A DNA stretch of 64,000 bases. Origin: Photorhabdus luminescens subsp. luminescens. GTDB taxonomy: Bacteria > Pseudomonadota > Gammaproteobacteria > Enterobacterales > Enterobacteriaceae. This document shows positions 51,346-61,166 of the stretch, one piece after another. A model generated the notes under the pieces. That model had not been told where the DNA came from and did no database searches. It saw only the letters and a program-made list of their open reading frames with translations. Each line of letters starts with the position of its first letter. Position 1 is the first letter of the stretch. Made by a program: the position numbers and the translations under genes. The stretch spans positions 496,001 through 560,000 of the forward strand of contig NZ_JXSK01000003.1 of assembly GCF_001083805.1 (NCBI RefSeq), given 5' to 3'.

Positions 51346-51801
51346 ATGCAAGAAGGGCAAAAACGTAAAACCTCGTCCTTAAGCATTCTCGCCATCGCTG
51401 GGGTAGAACCTTACCAAGAAAAGCCAGGTGAAGAATACATGAACGATGCCCAGTTGGCGCATTTCAAGCTAATTCTTGAAGCATGGCGCAATCAACTCAG
51501 GGATGAAGTAGATCGTACTGTATCTCATATGCAAGATGAGGCAGCGAACTTCCCTGATCCAGTTGACCGTGCGGCGCAGGAAGAAGAATTCAGTCTTGAA
51601 TTACGTAACCGCGATCGTGAACGTAAGTTGATTAAGAAGATCGAGAAAACCCTGAAAAAAGTCGAAGATGACGATTTCGGTTTTTGTGAATCCTGTGGCA
51701 TTGAGATCGGCATCCGTCGTTTGGAAGCCCGTCCAACCGCAGATTTGTGTATTGATTGTAAAACTCTGGCCGAAATCCGTGAAAAACAGATGGCTGGCTA
51801 A
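51346..51801 (+). CDS. dksA: RNA polymerase-binding transcription factor DksA
   Basis: Binds in the secondary channel of RNA polymerase and acts with ppGpp in the stringent response, working with relA in this same window. 151 residues from ATG 51346 (TAGGAG 6 bases upstream), the same length and N-terminus ([19 protein letters not shown]) as E. coli. The coiled coil with the tip '[19 protein letters not shown]' and the four zinc cysteines '[13 protein letters not shown]' / '[11 protein letters not shown]' are present. An ERIC element follows 39 bp past the stop. Confidence 0.98.
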   Translation: MQEGQKRKTSSLSILAIAGVEPYQEKPGEEYMNDAQLAHFKLILEAWRNQLRDEVDRTVSHMQDEAANFPDPVDRAAQEEEFSLELRNRDRERKLIKKIEKTLKKVEDDDFGFCESCGIEIGIRRLEARPTADLCIDCKTLAEIREKQMAG

Positions 51802-51840
51802 CTAATGGTGTTCCGAATACGGCGTCTTCATGGCGCCGTA

Positions 51841-51967
51841 TATACCCTATGGATTTCAAGATGCATCGCGACGGTAAGGGAGCGAATCCCCGGGAGCATA
51901 GATAACTATGTGACCGGGGTGAGTGAGTGCAGCCAACAAAGAGGCAACTTGAAGGATAACGAGTATA
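51841..51967 (+). repeat. Full-length ERIC element between dksA and gluQ
   Basis: Exactly 127 bp, from TATACCC to GAGTATA, with the standard core GAATCCCCGGGAGCATAGA and GTGACCGGGGTGAGTGAG. It ends 22 bp before the gluQ start, so transcripts of the dksA-gluQ unit would carry its hairpin. Confidence 0.95.
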
Positions 51968-51989
51968 AACAATCGCCACTGATCCCCAT

Positions 51990-52877
51990 ATGATAAAATC
52001 TGAACGTCCCCGCGCTTATATTGGGCGTTTCGCCCCGTCACCTTCTGGCGACCTGCATTTTGGTTCATTAATCACTGCCATTGGCAGCTATTTGCAAGCC
52101 CGCGCTTGTCAGGGAAAGTGGCTGATACGTATTGATAATATTGATCCGCCTAGAGAAGTTCCCGGTGCTGCCAATCGTATTCTTCATGCGCTTGAGCATT
52201 ACGGTTTACATTGGGATGGTGAAATTCTCTATCAATCTCAGCGCCATGAGGCTTACCGCCATATCCTTAATCAATTGCAACAACAAAGCTTAAGCTATTA
52301 CTGCACCTGTACCCGTCAACGCATTCACCAGACTAATGGTTTTTATGATAGAAGCTGTCGTGAATTAAATTTGCCCGTCGATAATGCAGCAATTCGATTC
52401 AAACAACGTCATCCGGTTTACGGTTTTGAAGATAAATTGCAAGGATATCTGAACGCCGATCCGGTCATGGCTGAGGAAGATTTTATTATTCACCGTCGTG
52501 ACGGCTTATTTGCCTATAATTTGGTAGTTGTTATTGATGATGATTACCAAGGGGTGACCGAGGTGGTAAGAGGGGCTGATTTGATCGAACCAACCGTCCG
52601 TCAGATTGCGCTTTATCAGCAGTTAAATCTGAAAATACCTGACTATATTCATTTACCACTCGCTCTGAATAAGGATGGCAATAAACTTTCCAAACAGAAT
52701 CATGCTATGCCGATCCCATTGGATGATCCCCGGCCATTACTGATTAAGGCATTATCTTTCCTTAATCAACCTGTCATCGAAAACTGGCAAGACCTTTCTC
52801 GTGATCAGTTGTTGAAAAAAGCAACAGCACGTTGGGAGCTAGACCGAATTCCACGACAAGGTAAAATGCATAGATAA
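51990..52877 (+). CDS. gluQ: Glutamyl-Q tRNA(Asp) synthetase
   Basis: Attaches glutamate to queuosine in the anticodon of tRNA-Asp; a truncated relative of glutamyl-tRNA synthetase without the anticodon-binding domain. 295 residues. Class I motif HIGH-like '[20 protein letters not shown]', zinc ligands in '[12 protein letters not shown]' and 'FYDRSCREL', and KMSKS-like '[13 protein letters not shown]'. The tail after about residue 270 is short and ends '[10 protein letters not shown]'. Order dksA-gluQ-pcnB is the enterobacterial standard. Confidence 0.95.
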   Translation: MIKSERPRAYIGRFAPSPSGDLHFGSLITAIGSYLQARACQGKWLIRIDNIDPPREVPGAANRILHALEHYGLHWDGEILYQSQRHEAYRHILNQLQQQSLSYYCTCTRQRIHQTNGFYDRSCRELNLPVDNAAIRFKQRHPVYGFEDKLQGYLNADPVMAEEDFIIHRRDGLFAYNLVVVIDDDYQGVTEVVRGADLIEPTVRQIALYQQLNLKIPDYIHLPLALNKDGNKLSKQNHAMPIPLDDPRPLLIKALSFLNQPVIENWQDLSRDQLLKKATARWELDRIPRQGKMHR

Positions 52878-52992
52878 CGTGAATAAAATTACGGTTAGTC
52901 ATAACAACCATTCTCAAAAAATACACAGTAGGCTATGATTAGCCGCTGTTTTTTATTTGTTTTATATGATTAGTTACTTATCGAGGTGTACC

Positions 52993-54531
52993 ATTTTTAA
53001 CCGAGTAGCAAATTTCTGCCGTAACTTATTGATCCGCGAAGGGAAAACTAACCGCGAACCACAGGCAGCCAGTGAAGGATCAATCACCGGATCTAATCGT
53101 TCTACTCAGGAAGAGTACGTAACTCTTCACTCTAATCGCCAAAACTACCATCAATCTTCATCCAATGTGAAAAGACAAAGGAAGGTTGAACAGGAGAATC
53201 CCCATTCGGATTCATTGATAACGATCATTCCACGGGAACAACATAGTATTTCCCGCAGAGATATCAGTGAAAATGCGCTGAAAGTTCTTTACCGTCTGAA
53301 TAAATCCGGCTTTGAAGCCTATCTGGTTGGCGGTGGCGTCCGTGATTTATTACTCGGTACGAAACCGAAAGATTTTGATATTGCCACCAATGCTACACCA
53401 GAACAGGTACGTAAATTATTTCGCAACTGCCGTTTGGTTGGACGCCGTTTTCGCTTAGCTCATATTATGTTTGGTCAGGAAGTGATTGAAGTCGCAACAT
53501 TCCGTGGTCCACATGAACAAACGGATTCTGATGATAAAAATCAGTCACAACAAGCACAAAGCGGTATGTTACTGCGGGATAACATCTTCGGATCAATTGA
53601 AGAAGATGCTATGCGCCGCGATTTCACCATAAACAGCCTCTATTACGGCATCAGTGATTTCTCTCTGCGTGATTATGCTGGCGGCCTTCATGATCTGGAA
53701 ACCGGTGTTATCCGTTTGATTGGCGATCCTGAAACTCGCTATCGAGAAGATCCAGTAAGAATGCTGCGCGCGATCCGGTTCGCCTGCAAACTCAATATGA
53801 CCATCAGCGAAGATACCGCCGAACCGATTTCTCGTTTGGCTTTTCTGCTGAGTAATATTCCACCAGCCCGTCTGTTTGAAGAATCTCTAAAACTTTTACA
53901 AACCGGCCAAGGCTACAGCACTTATCAACTTCTGCGCGAATATCACCTATTTCAACCACTTTTCCCATTGGTTCAACTCTATTTCACCGAAAATAACGAC
54001 TCGCCAATGGAGCGTATGGTCAATCAGGTTTTGAAGAATACCGATTACCGGTTACAGAACGATAAACGAGTTAATCCAGCGTTTTTGTTCGCCGCGATGC
54101 TCTGGTATCCACTGGTTGAACATGCAGAAAAGCTGTCCCAAGAAGGCGGCCTGGCTTACTACGACGCTTTTGCATTGGCTATGAATGATATTCTGGATGA
54201 GCAATGCCACTCCATTGCCATTCCTAAGCGTCTGACAACCGTCATGCGTGATATCTGGCAATTACAGTTACGTCTGCCACGCCGTCACGGTAAGCGGGCA
54301 AACAAGCTGATGGAACATCCTAAATTCCGTGCTGCCTATGATTTGCTGGAACTGCGAGCCAATGTCGAAAACCGCAATGAACTAAAAGAGCTTGCCCATT
54401 GGTGGGGAGAGTTTCAGCAAGTCAATGCATCACAGCAGCGGAGTATGATTTCCGACTTGGGCAGTGAGATCGTCCGCCGTCGTACACGGCCGCGCCGTCA
54501 CTATAAACCAAGACTAAGCAGGAACGGCTGA
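52993..54531 (+). CDS. pcnB: Poly(A) polymerase I, with an apparent AUU start
   Basis: Adds poly(A) tails to RNA 3' ends and controls plasmid copy number and RNA decay. 512 residues from the chosen start. The nucleotidyltransferase motif is '[20 protein letters not shown]' with 'DIATNA', then '[13 protein letters not shown]' and '[12 protein letters not shown]'. I start at ATT 52993-52995, because GAGGTG lies 5 bases upstream and the first residues ([10 protein letters not shown]) match E. coli PcnB, whose start is AUU. A longer frame from ATG 52957 has no such support. Compared with E. coli, about 50 extra polar residues lie between the N-terminus and '[16 protein letters not shown]'. Confidence 0.93.
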   Translation: MFNRVANFCRNLLIREGKTNREPQAASEGSITGSNRSTQEEYVTLHSNRQNYHQSSSNVKRQRKVEQENPHSDSLITIIPREQHSISRRDISENALKVLYRLNKSGFEAYLVGGGVRDLLLGTKPKDFDIATNATPEQVRKLFRNCRLVGRRFRLAHIMFGQEVIEVATFRGPHEQTDSDDKNQSQQAQSGMLLRDNIFGSIEEDAMRRDFTINSLYYGISDFSLRDYAGGLHDLETGVIRLIGDPETRYREDPVRMLRAIRFACKLNMTISEDTAEPISRLAFLLSNIPPARLFEESLKLLQTGQGYSTYQLLREYHLFQPLFPLVQLYFTENNDSPMERMVNQVLKNTDYRLQNDKRVNPAFLFAAMLWYPLVEHAEKLSQEGGLAYYDAFALAMNDILDEQCHSIAIPKRLTTVMRDIWQLQLRLPRRHGKRANKLMEHPKFRAAYDLLELRANVENRNELKELAHWWGEFQQVNASQQRSMISDLGSEIVRRRTRPRRHYKPRLSRNG

Positions 54532-54536
54532 TAATC

Positions 54537-55052
54537 ATGGCTCGTGTTTATATCGCTATTGGCAGCAATCTCGCGGAACCTATGCAGCAAGTAAAAAATG
54601 CGCTTGCTGCACTAAAAGATCTACCGGAAACAGAATTTATTGTCTGCTCCTCACTGTATCGTACTAAACCGATGGGGCCGCAGAATCAACCTGATTTTCT
54701 GAATGTGGCAGTCGCGCTGGAGACCACTCTAATACCGGAAGAATTACTCAATCACACTCAGGCGATTGAACTGGTTCAAGGGCGGGTAAGAAAAGATGAG
54801 CGCTGGGGGCCAAGAACACTTGATCTGGATATCATGCTATTTGGCGATCGGGTGATTAATACCGAACGCTTGACAGTACCTCACTACGGGCTAAAACAGC
54901 GCGAATTTATGCTCTACCCGTTAGCCGAAATTGCCCCTGATCTCATATTTCCTGACGGGGAAGCTTTATCTGAAAGACTAAAACATATTCCAGAAAACGG
55001 CCTGGAGCTCTGGCTGCAACCGCAGTCCTCTGATTCTAATCATTACATATAA
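54537..55052 (+). CDS. folK: 2-amino-4-hydroxy-6-hydroxymethyldihydropteridine pyrophosphokinase
   Basis: Folate pathway enzyme that transfers pyrophosphate from ATP to the pterin. 171 residues. Motifs: 'VYIAIGSNLAEPMQQVKNAL', 'SSLYRTKPMGPQNQPDFLNV', and the HPPK signature 'RWGPRTLDLDIMLFGD'. It starts 5 bases after the pcnB stop, so translation is likely coupled. It is followed by panB. Confidence 0.97.
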   Translation: MARVYIAIGSNLAEPMQQVKNALAALKDLPETEFIVCSSLYRTKPMGPQNQPDFLNVAVALETTLIPEELLNHTQAIELVQGRVRKDERWGPRTLDLDIMLFGDRVINTERLTVPHYGLKQREFMLYPLAEIAPDLIFPDGEALSERLKHIPENGLELWLQPQSSDSNHYI

Positions 55053-55122
55053 GGATCTCAGTTCAGTCCGTGGCCGATTTCTGTACATAACAAGAAAAAT
55101 TGCAGGAGAAGGAAAATAGATA

Positions 55123-55914
55123 ATGAAACCAATAACCATGACTGATCTGAATCAGCTCAAGAAAGAAAAACGTAAGTTCGCGACTATTACCGCTTATGAC
55201 GCCAGCTTTGCCCACCTGTTCGCTGAACAAGGTATCGATGTCATGCTGGTTGGCGACTCACTGGGTATGACAGTGCAAGGGGCTGATACCACCATTCCAG
55301 TGACAGTTGAAGATACTGTCTATCATACTCGTTGCGTCCGTGCCGGAGCACCTTATACTTTTATTATTGCCGATATGCCTTTCATGAGTTATGCCACCCC
55401 AGAGCAGAGTTGTGAAAATGCGGCTAAGCTCATGCGTGCTGGCGCTAACATGGTGAAACTTGAAGGCGGTAGCTGGTTATACGATACCATTAGTATGCTT
55501 ACCGAGCGTTCTGTACCCGTTTGCGCTCATTTAGGACTCACTCCCCAGTCAGTTCATATTCTGGGCGGTTATAGAGTTCAGGGGCGTGATGAAGAATCAG
55601 CTAATCAATTGATAAAAGATGCCATTACCTTAGAAAAGGCGGGCATACAACTGCTGGTACTAGAATGCGTCCCGGTTGATTTGGCTAAACGTATCACCGA
55701 TGAATTACAGATCCCGGTCATTGGTATTGGCGCTGGCAATGTGACTGATGGGCAAGTTTTAGTGATGCATGACGTACTAGGCATTACAGTAAGCCCGCCT
55801 AAATTTGTGAAAAACTTCCTTGAAGAAGCAGGAAATATACGTGCTGCCATCCGCTTATATAAAGAACAGGTGGAAAGCGGCATCTACCCAGGTAAAGAAC
55901 ACTCATTTTATTAA
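55123..55914 (+). CDS. panB: 3-methyl-2-oxobutanoate hydroxymethyltransferase
   Basis: First committed step of pantothenate synthesis: makes ketopantoate from 2-oxoisovalerate and methylene-THF. 263 residues. '[20 protein letters not shown]', metal/substrate '[14 protein letters not shown]', '[13 protein letters not shown]' and '[20 protein letters not shown]' are all present. AGGAGAAGG precedes the ATG. It starts the panB-panC-panD run. Confidence 0.98.
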   Translation: MKPITMTDLNQLKKEKRKFATITAYDASFAHLFAEQGIDVMLVGDSLGMTVQGADTTIPVTVEDTVYHTRCVRAGAPYTFIIADMPFMSYATPEQSCENAAKLMRAGANMVKLEGGSWLYDTISMLTERSVPVCAHLGLTPQSVHILGGYRVQGRDEESANQLIKDAITLEKAGIQLLVLECVPVDLAKRITDELQIPVIGIGAGNVTDGQVLVMHDVLGITVSPPKFVKNFLEEAGNIRAAIRLYKEQVESGIYPGKEHSFY

Positions 55915-55967
55915 TAAATTACCCTTATTAGCCCGAAGGCTGCAAACAGACTAAGGAGTATTAAGCA

Positions 55968-56822
55968 ATGCTGATTGTCGAAACTGTACCGATTCTACGC
56001 CGTGAAATCCGCCGTTGGCGTCAGGAAGGAAAACGCATTGCACTGGTGCCGACAATGGGTAACTTGCACGACGGCCATATGACGTTAGTCGATACAGCCA
56101 AAGGGCAAGCAGATATTGTAATCGTCTCTATTTTCGTCAACCCGATGCAGTTTAATCGTCAGGATGATCTGGCAAGATATCCCCGCACTTTACAAGAAGA
56201 TTGTGAAAAACTTCATCAACATGGTGTCGATCTGGTATTTGCTCCTGCTGATAGGGAAATATACCCTAATGGTATGGAATATCAGACTTATGTTGAAGTT
56301 CCTGGGCTTTCTACCATGTTGGAAGGGGCCAGTCGTCCCGGTCATTTCCGGGGTGTTTCAACCGTGGTGAGCAAACTGTTCAATCTAGTGCAACCAGATT
56401 TAACCTATTTTGGCGAAAAAGATTTTCAGCAATTACAACTTATTCGCAAAATGATTGCCGATCTGGCTTATGATATTACGCTGGTTTCAGTACCCACGGT
56501 GCGCGATAAAAATGGTCTGGCTCTTAGTTCACGTAATAACAATTTAACAGCCGATGAACATCTAATCGCTCCAGAACTCAGCAAGATTATGCGATCTATC
56601 GCTGAAAAAATGGCGCAAGGCGAACGCTACACAGAACAATTGCTTACTCAAGCTTCCGCGCAGCTACACGAAGCGGGCTTTGTACCTGATGAGTTGTTTA
56701 TCTGTGACGCGGAAACATTGGCGCCGTTAAATACCGAAAGCAAAAAAGCCGTTATTCTAATGGCTGCTTGGTTAGGGCAAACCCGTTTGATCGATAATCA
56801 GCAAGTAGATTTAACGCAATAA
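55968..56822 (+). CDS. panC: Pantothenate synthetase
   Basis: Joins pantoate and beta-alanine with ATP. 284 residues. Class I-type HIGH-like motif in '[19 protein letters not shown]', then '[19 protein letters not shown]', '[16 protein letters not shown]' and the KMSKS-like '[15 protein letters not shown]'. AAGGAG precedes the ATG. It is spaced 53 bp from panB. Confidence 0.98.
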   Translation: MLIVETVPILRREIRRWRQEGKRIALVPTMGNLHDGHMTLVDTAKGQADIVIVSIFVNPMQFNRQDDLARYPRTLQEDCEKLHQHGVDLVFAPADREIYPNGMEYQTYVEVPGLSTMLEGASRPGHFRGVSTVVSKLFNLVQPDLTYFGEKDFQQLQLIRKMIADLAYDITLVSVPTVRDKNGLALSSRNNNLTADEHLIAPELSKIMRSIAEKMAQGERYTEQLLTQASAQLHEAGFVPDELFICDAETLAPLNTESKKAVILMAAWLGQTRLIDNQQVDLTQ

Positions 56823-56893
56823 TCGCCGTTGTTGCATCAGGCGTTATTGACGCAAAAAAGGTTCTAAGTTGTCATCGAATCAGGAGAAAAACC

Positions 56894-57274
56894 ATGTTAC
56901 GCACGATGCTACAGGGAAAATTACACCGAGTGAAAGTCACTCAGGCGGATTTGCATTATGAAGGTTCCTGTGCAATTGATCAGAATTTCATGGATGCAGC
57001 CGGTATTCTGGAATATGAAGCTATTGATATCTATAACGTGGATAACGGCGAGCGTTTTTCCACTTATGCTATCGCCGCTGAACGTGGTTCTAGAATAATT
57101 TCAGTTAACGGGGCAGCAGCACGCCGTGCTGCGGTAGGTGATAAGCTAATTATTTGCTCATACGTACAAATCCCTAACGAAGATGCCCGTCACCATAAGC
57201 CTAATGTCGCCTATTTTGACGGTGATAATATGATGAGCCGTATAGCTAAAGCCGTGCCAGTTCAGGTAGCTTAA
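56894..57274 (+). CDS. panD: Aspartate 1-decarboxylase (pyruvoyl)
   Basis: Makes beta-alanine from aspartate. 126 residues. The self-cleavage site Gly24-Ser25, which creates the pyruvoyl group, is in '[19 protein letters not shown]'. '[19 protein letters not shown]' and '[16 protein letters not shown]' follow. AGGAG precedes the ATG. It closes the pan run, followed by a stem-loop. Confidence 0.98.
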   Translation: MLRTMLQGKLHRVKVTQADLHYEGSCAIDQNFMDAAGILEYEAIDIYNVDNGERFSTYAIAAERGSRIISVNGAAARRAAVGDKLIICSYVQIPNEDARHHKPNVAYFDGDNMMSRIAKAVPVQVA

Positions 57275-57286
57275 ATTGAATTTAGT

Positions 57287-57316
57287 CCCCTAAAATTAGT
57301 AAGCAAAATTTAGGGG
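57287..57316. terminator. Bidirectional stem-loop between panD and yadH
   Basis: CCCCTAAA and TTTAGGGG form an 8-bp stem with an AT-rich 14-nt loop in the 78-bp gap between converging genes. The U-tract is absent, so it is a probable rather than certain terminator. Confidence 0.5.
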
Positions 57317-57352
57317 GCTTCAAAAATAGAAACTTTTAATAAATTACCGGAT

Positions 57353-58123
57353 TTAGGTCCTCAACCCTCGCCCTGTTTCAATTAAATACCAAGCAACAAG
57401 ATAAAAAACCACAATAAATGCGGTCAAAACACTTAATGTAATTATCAAAGAAACATCGGTAATACCCAGGAAACCATAACGGAAACCACTAATCATATAA
57501 ACGATTGGGTTCAGCTTGGAAACCGCTTGCCAAAATGGGGGTAATAACGTCAATGAATAAAACACCCCGCCAAGATAGGTCAGTGGCGTTAATACGAAGG
57601 TCGGAATAATGCTGATATCATCAAACGTTTTAGCGAAAATCGAATTCAGCAAACCACCCAGTGAGAACAGAATAGAGGTCATCAACAATGTGATAACAAT
57701 CATCCACCACGCATGAATATGAAGTGGAACAAAAAATAGAGAAACCAATGTCACCAAAATACCGACGCAAACACCACGGGCAACACCACCACCAACAAAA
57801 CCTACAATAACTATATGTGTCGGAACCGGCGCTACCAATAATTCCTCAATACTGCGCTGGAATTTCGCGCCAAAGAAAGAGGAAGAAACATTGGCATAAG
57901 AGTTAGTAATCACCGCCATCATAATCAGGCCAGGGACAATAAACTGCATATAATCGACACCGCCCATTTCTCCAATGCGCGAACCAATCAAGCTACCGAA
58001 GATAATAAAATAGAGCGACATGGTAATAACCGGCGGTAATAAAGTCTGTACCCAAATACGCCCAAAACGGGTAATTTCTTTAATCCAGATAGTTTTTAGC
58101 GCCACCCAGTACAACTGAATCAT
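57353..58123 (-). CDS. yadH: ABC transporter permease YadH
   Basis: ABC2-type membrane subunit, 256 residues with about six TM segments. 'WIKEITRFGRIWVQTLLPPV' and 'GAKFQRSIEELLVAPVPTHI' are family hallmarks. The start overlaps the yadG stop (ATGA), so the two are coupled and form a transporter. The substrate is not known; the family resembles drug or polysaccharide exporters. Confidence 0.95.
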   Translation of the reverse strand: MIQLYWVALKTIWIKEITRFGRIWVQTLLPPVITMSLYFIIFGSLIGSRIGEMGGVDYMQFIVPGLIMMAVITNSYANVSSSFFGAKFQRSIEELLVAPVPTHIVIVGFVGGGVARGVCVGILVTLVSLFFVPLHIHAWWMIVITLLMTSILFSLGGLLNSIFAKTFDDISIIPTFVLTPLTYLGGVFYSLTLLPPFWQAVSKLNPIVYMISGFRYGFLGITDVSLIITLSVLTAFIVVFYLVAWYLIETGRGLRT

Positions 58124-59046
58124 TGACTATCTCCTTGCTTGTTGTTCACCAAGCTGACAAATAACTCTTCCAGACGGTTCGCTTTATTGCGCATGCTCAG
58201 AATATGAATACCCTGAGCGCTTAATTGGGTAAATACGCTATTTATTCCCTGACCACGTTGAACATCCACTTCCAAAGTGGAGGCATCCAGCAGCCGATAA
58301 TCATATCCTACCAGTTCAAGAGTTGGGTTTTGCGTTGCCAGATCGAAGAAGAATGTTTCAGATTCCACCCGACTGAGTAGATTTTTCATACTGGTGTTTT
58401 CCACCAATTCACCATGCTGAATAATACCAATATTACGGCACAGCATTTCTGCTTCTTCTAAATAGTGAGTCGTTAAAATAATTGTCGTTCCCTGTGCATT
58501 TAACTGTTGCAAAAAACTCCACATAGATCGACGAAGTTCAATATCAACACCGGCAGTTGGTTCATCAAGGATCAATAATTTAGGCTGATGCATCAAAGCA
58601 CGTACAATCATCAGACGTCGTTTCATCCCTCCAGACAGACGAATCGCCCGTTGATTGCGTTTTTCCCACAGATCTAACTGCGACAAATAAGTTTTCGCTC
58701 TGGCTTGCGCCACTTTTCGCGGTACGCCATAGTAACCGGCCTGATTGAGAACAATCTGCAACACCGTCTCAAACGGATTAAAGTTAAATTCTTGCGGAAC
58801 AAGACCTAACTGGCGTTTAGCATTCACAATATCGGTATCAATATCATAGCCAAACACTTTAACCTTACCGCTGCTTTTATTTACCAGAGAGCTAATAATG
58901 CCGATTGTGGTGGACTTCCCTGCACCATTCGGACCCAATAATGCGTAGAAGTCTCCAACTTCCACATTCAGGTCTATCCCACGCAGCGCCTTAACACCAT
59001 CAGTGTAAGTCTTAGTAAGCTGCGTTAACTCCAATGCATAAGTCAT
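58120..59046 (-). CDS. yadG: ABC transporter ATP-binding protein YadG
   Basis: ATPase partner of YadH, 308 residues. Walker A 'LLGPNGAGKSTTIGIISSLV', signature 'IRLSGGMKRRLMIVRALMHQ', Walker B 'LLILDEPTAGVDIELRR', and switch 'ILTTHYLEEAE'. It is divergent from can, as in E. coli. Confidence 0.96.
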   Translation of the reverse strand: MTYALELTQLTKTYTDGVKALRGIDLNVEVGDFYALLGPNGAGKSTTIGIISSLVNKSSGKVKVFGYDIDTDIVNAKRQLGLVPQEFNFNPFETVLQIVLNQAGYYGVPRKVAQARAKTYLSQLDLWEKRNQRAIRLSGGMKRRLMIVRALMHQPKLLILDEPTAGVDIELRRSMWSFLQQLNAQGTTIILTTHYLEEAEMLCRNIGIIQHGELVENTSMKNLLSRVESETFFFDLATQNPTLELVGYDYRLLDASTLEVDVQRGQGINSVFTQLSAQGIHILSMRNKANRLEELFVSLVNNKQGDSQ

Positions 59047-59233
59047 AAATTACAAAACACCTTTATTATCTGGTCGCCTTTGCGTGCAATGTGGAAACAT
59101 AATGCTCCTTTTCTGCCTGACTTTCTTTGCAAAAACAGCAGAAAGATTAAAAACAAACAGCAACAAAATATTAAAATTTTAATTGATGTTGTATATGATT
59201 CTATCTTAAAGAAACACTACCAGGCTATGAATC

Positions 59234-59887
59234 ATGATGAAAAAAATAGAAGAGCTGCTTGCCAATAACAAGCAGTGGTCAGAATCGGTTAACGAAGAAA
59301 ACCCAAGTTTTTTCAAAGAATTAGCAAAAGCACAAAAACCTCGGTTCTTATGGATTGGCTGTTCAGACAGCCGGGTGCCAGCAGAAAAGCTAATTGATGC
59401 CGCCCCCGGAGACTTATTCGTTCACAGAAACGTTGCAAACCTGGTGATTCATACTGACTTAAATTGTCTTTCAGTTATTCAATATGCCGTAGATGTACTG
59501 GAAGTTGAACATATCATTATCTGCGGACACTATGGTTGTGGTGGTATCGAAGCTGCAATTGATGGCACCGAACTGGGATTGATTAACAACTGGCTGTTAC
59601 ATATCCGTGATCTCTGGTATAAACACAGTTCTATGCTAGGTGAATTACCCCCGAATGAGCGTCTGAACCGTCTGTGCGAAATTAATGTTGTTGAACAGGT
59701 ATATAACCTTGGCCACTCAACGATTATGCAAGCAGCATGGAAACGAGGCCAGAAAGTGATGATCCACGGTTGGGTTTACGGTATTCATAATGGTCAGTTG
59801 CAAGATCTGGAAGTCACGGCTGATAGTCGTGAAAAACTGGAACTTGCCTATCGCCAGACCGTATCCAAATTGACGAATAAGAAGTAA
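59234..59887 (+). CDS. can: Beta-class carbonic anhydrase Can
   Basis: Interconverts CO2 and bicarbonate for biosynthesis. 217 residues. Zinc ligands are the Cys in '[16 protein letters not shown]' and the His/Cys pair in '[16 protein letters not shown]'. '[12 protein letters not shown]' and '[17 protein letters not shown]' are conserved. Two ATGs (59234 and 59237) are possible; neither has a strong ribosome binding site. A degenerate hairpin (about 59912-59945) may end its transcript. Confidence 0.96.
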   Translation: MMKKIEELLANNKQWSESVNEENPSFFKELAKAQKPRFLWIGCSDSRVPAEKLIDAAPGDLFVHRNVANLVIHTDLNCLSVIQYAVDVLEVEHIIICGHYGCGGIEAAIDGTELGLINNWLLHIRDLWYKHSSMLGELPPNERLNRLCEINVVEQVYNLGHSTIMQAAWKRGQKVMIHGWVYGIHNGQLQDLEVTADSREKLELAYRQTVSKLTNKK

Positions 59888-59911
59888 GTTTTCAGATCAC
59901 TAACAAAATAC

Positions 59912-59945
59912 GCTGTAGAAAAGGTTATATTTAACCTCTTCTATA
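59912..59945 (+). terminator. Imperfect stem-loop after can
   Basis: AGGTTA and TAACCT with flanking TAGAA/TTCTA arms form an imperfect stem about 30 bp past the can stop. It is a weak terminator candidate. The sequence from here to 60332 shows no gene. Confidence 0.4.
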
Positions 59946-60332
59946 GTGTAATTAAACGAAGATTTATACAGATTTTTATTTTATTAAATCGCTGCCTATT
60001 TGAATCTTAAGTATTTATTTTTATTTCTTTATTTTACGAATGTACTCAATATGGTAATAAAAAGAAAACAACATAATTCATGATAAATATATTCATCATC
60101 ACTACAGAAAAAAGGAAAGATAAATATATTATTATCCACTAGGTAAAAAATTCGGTTATCAGTTCTACCACCTGCATTCCATTTGACTGTTTCCTACCTT
60201 GTCGAAATTGTTACAAAAGGCTAGCGTTTCTTACTAAAATAAGGAATGTTTCAAATTTTCCTTGAATGGACAAAGTAGTTCATGAAAAGAACATTTTTAT
60301 GGGCTATTGAATCACATTACCTGTAATAACAA

Positions 60333-60370
60333 TGTTGACACTTAGGTAAAACCACTCTACAGTGTCAACA
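60333..60370 (+). promoter_or_regulatory. Promoter and 10-bp inverted-repeat operator of the ChpS/ChpB-type pair
   Basis: TGTTGACACT (60333-60342) and AGTGTCAACA (60361-60370) are a perfect inverted repeat with an 18-bp spacer. The left arm contains a consensus -35 box TTGACA (60335-60340). A -10-like TACAGT (60358-60363) follows at 17 bp. Toxin-antitoxin operons are usually repressed by the antitoxin binding such repeats, so this is a likely operator. Confidence 0.7.
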
Positions 60371-60402
60371 ATGTGATAACCGTTACTTACGAGGAAAGTG
60401 CT

Positions 60403-60657
60403 ATGCTCACTCATGTCAGAAAAATTGGAAACTCTGTTGGTACTATTATTCCAGCTCAGCTATTGAAATCCCTCCACCTGAAAGAGGGTGACCAATTATC
60501 AATTGTCGAAGAACAAGGAAAAATTGTAATCTCTGCGGTAAACCATCGTCCCAAGTATAAATTGGCCGATCTACTTGCTCTATGTGACTCAGAAGCACCG
60601 ATACCTGAAATATTAAAAGAATGGGATGCTAGTAAACCTGTAGGGAATGAAGTGTAA
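60403..60657 (+). CDS. chpS: MazE/ChpS-type antitoxin
   Basis: An 84-residue antitoxin. The SpoVT/AbrB DNA-binding half is 'MLTHVRKIGNSVGTIIPAQL' with 'LKEGDQLSIVEEQGKIVISA'. The C-terminal tail 'KLADLLALCDSEAPIPE' and 'VGNEV' resembles ChpS. I chose the ATG at 60403 because GAGGAA lies upstream. Its stop overlaps the toxin start by one base (TAATG), which couples their translation. Confidence 0.88.
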   Translation: MLTHVRKIGNSVGTIIPAQLLKSLHLKEGDQLSIVEEQGKIVISAVNHRPKYKLADLLALCDSEAPIPEILKEWDASKPVGNEV

Positions 60658-60998
60658 TGGCAATATTTCAACGAGGGGATATTATTGAAGCTTGCTTAAA
60701 CCCGGTCGCGGGTCAAGAACTGCAAGGTGACAAAAGACCATGCTTAGTAATAAGTCCATACAATTTTAACAAATTAGGTTTAACAATTATTGCTCCTATA
60801 ACACAAGGAGGAAATTATGCCAGGTTCGCAGGTTTTGCCGTGACATTAATGGGCACCGGTACACAGACTCAAGGAGTGCTATTAGCGAATGGCATTCGTT
60901 CCGTCGATCTAAGTGCAAGACAGGCAAGAAAAATTGAAGAGGCACCGACGTCTGTAGTTAATGAAATTTTAGCCATAGTGTCCAGCATATTGGAATAA
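60657..60998 (+). CDS. chpB: MazF/ChpB-type mRNA interferase toxin
   Basis: A 113-residue endoribonuclease toxin of the MazF/PemK family. 'FQRGDIIEACLNPVAGQELQ', 'KRPCLVISPYNFNKLGLTII' and 'APITQGGNYARFAGFAVTL' match ChpB more closely than MazF (the GGN-A/F-R-x-A-G-F stretch). The gene is complete with no frame breaks, unlike the dinJ-yafQ locus in this window. The module is inserted between can and hpt, which are neighbours in E. coli. Confidence 0.92.
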   Translation: MAIFQRGDIIEACLNPVAGQELQGDKRPCLVISPYNFNKLGLTIIAPITQGGNYARFAGFAVTLMGTGTQTQGVLLANGIRSVDLSARQARKIEEAPTSVVNEILAIVSSILE

Positions 60999-61127
60999 AT
61001 TCTACTATTAATCAGGGATATCTGCCGATATGGTTCTACGACCGGAAGCCGTATTAGGCACCAGAGCCGAAATGTAGATAGGAACGCAGCCCTCTACACA
61101 TCATGCCTGAATCACATAAGCCAAAAA

Positions 61128-61147
61128 CGGCAACCCAAAAGTTGCCG
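61128..61147 (-). terminator. Intrinsic terminator of hpt
   Basis: On the minus strand CGGCAAC and GTTGCCG form a 7-bp stem with a 6-nt loop followed by TTTTTGG, 20 bp past the hpt stop. A clear Rho-independent terminator. Confidence 0.88.
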
Positions 61148-61166
61148 CTTTCAAATGAGATAAAAA

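Noticed and set aside
52957-52992. ATG start giving a PcnB with 12 extra residues
   Set aside because: No ribosome site, no similarity to known PcnB; the ATT at 52993 has GAGGTG upstream and begins exactly at the conserved N-terminus.
59080-59268. Small ORF upstream of can
   Set aside because: It overlaps the can start, has no ribosome site and reads like chance A-rich sequence.
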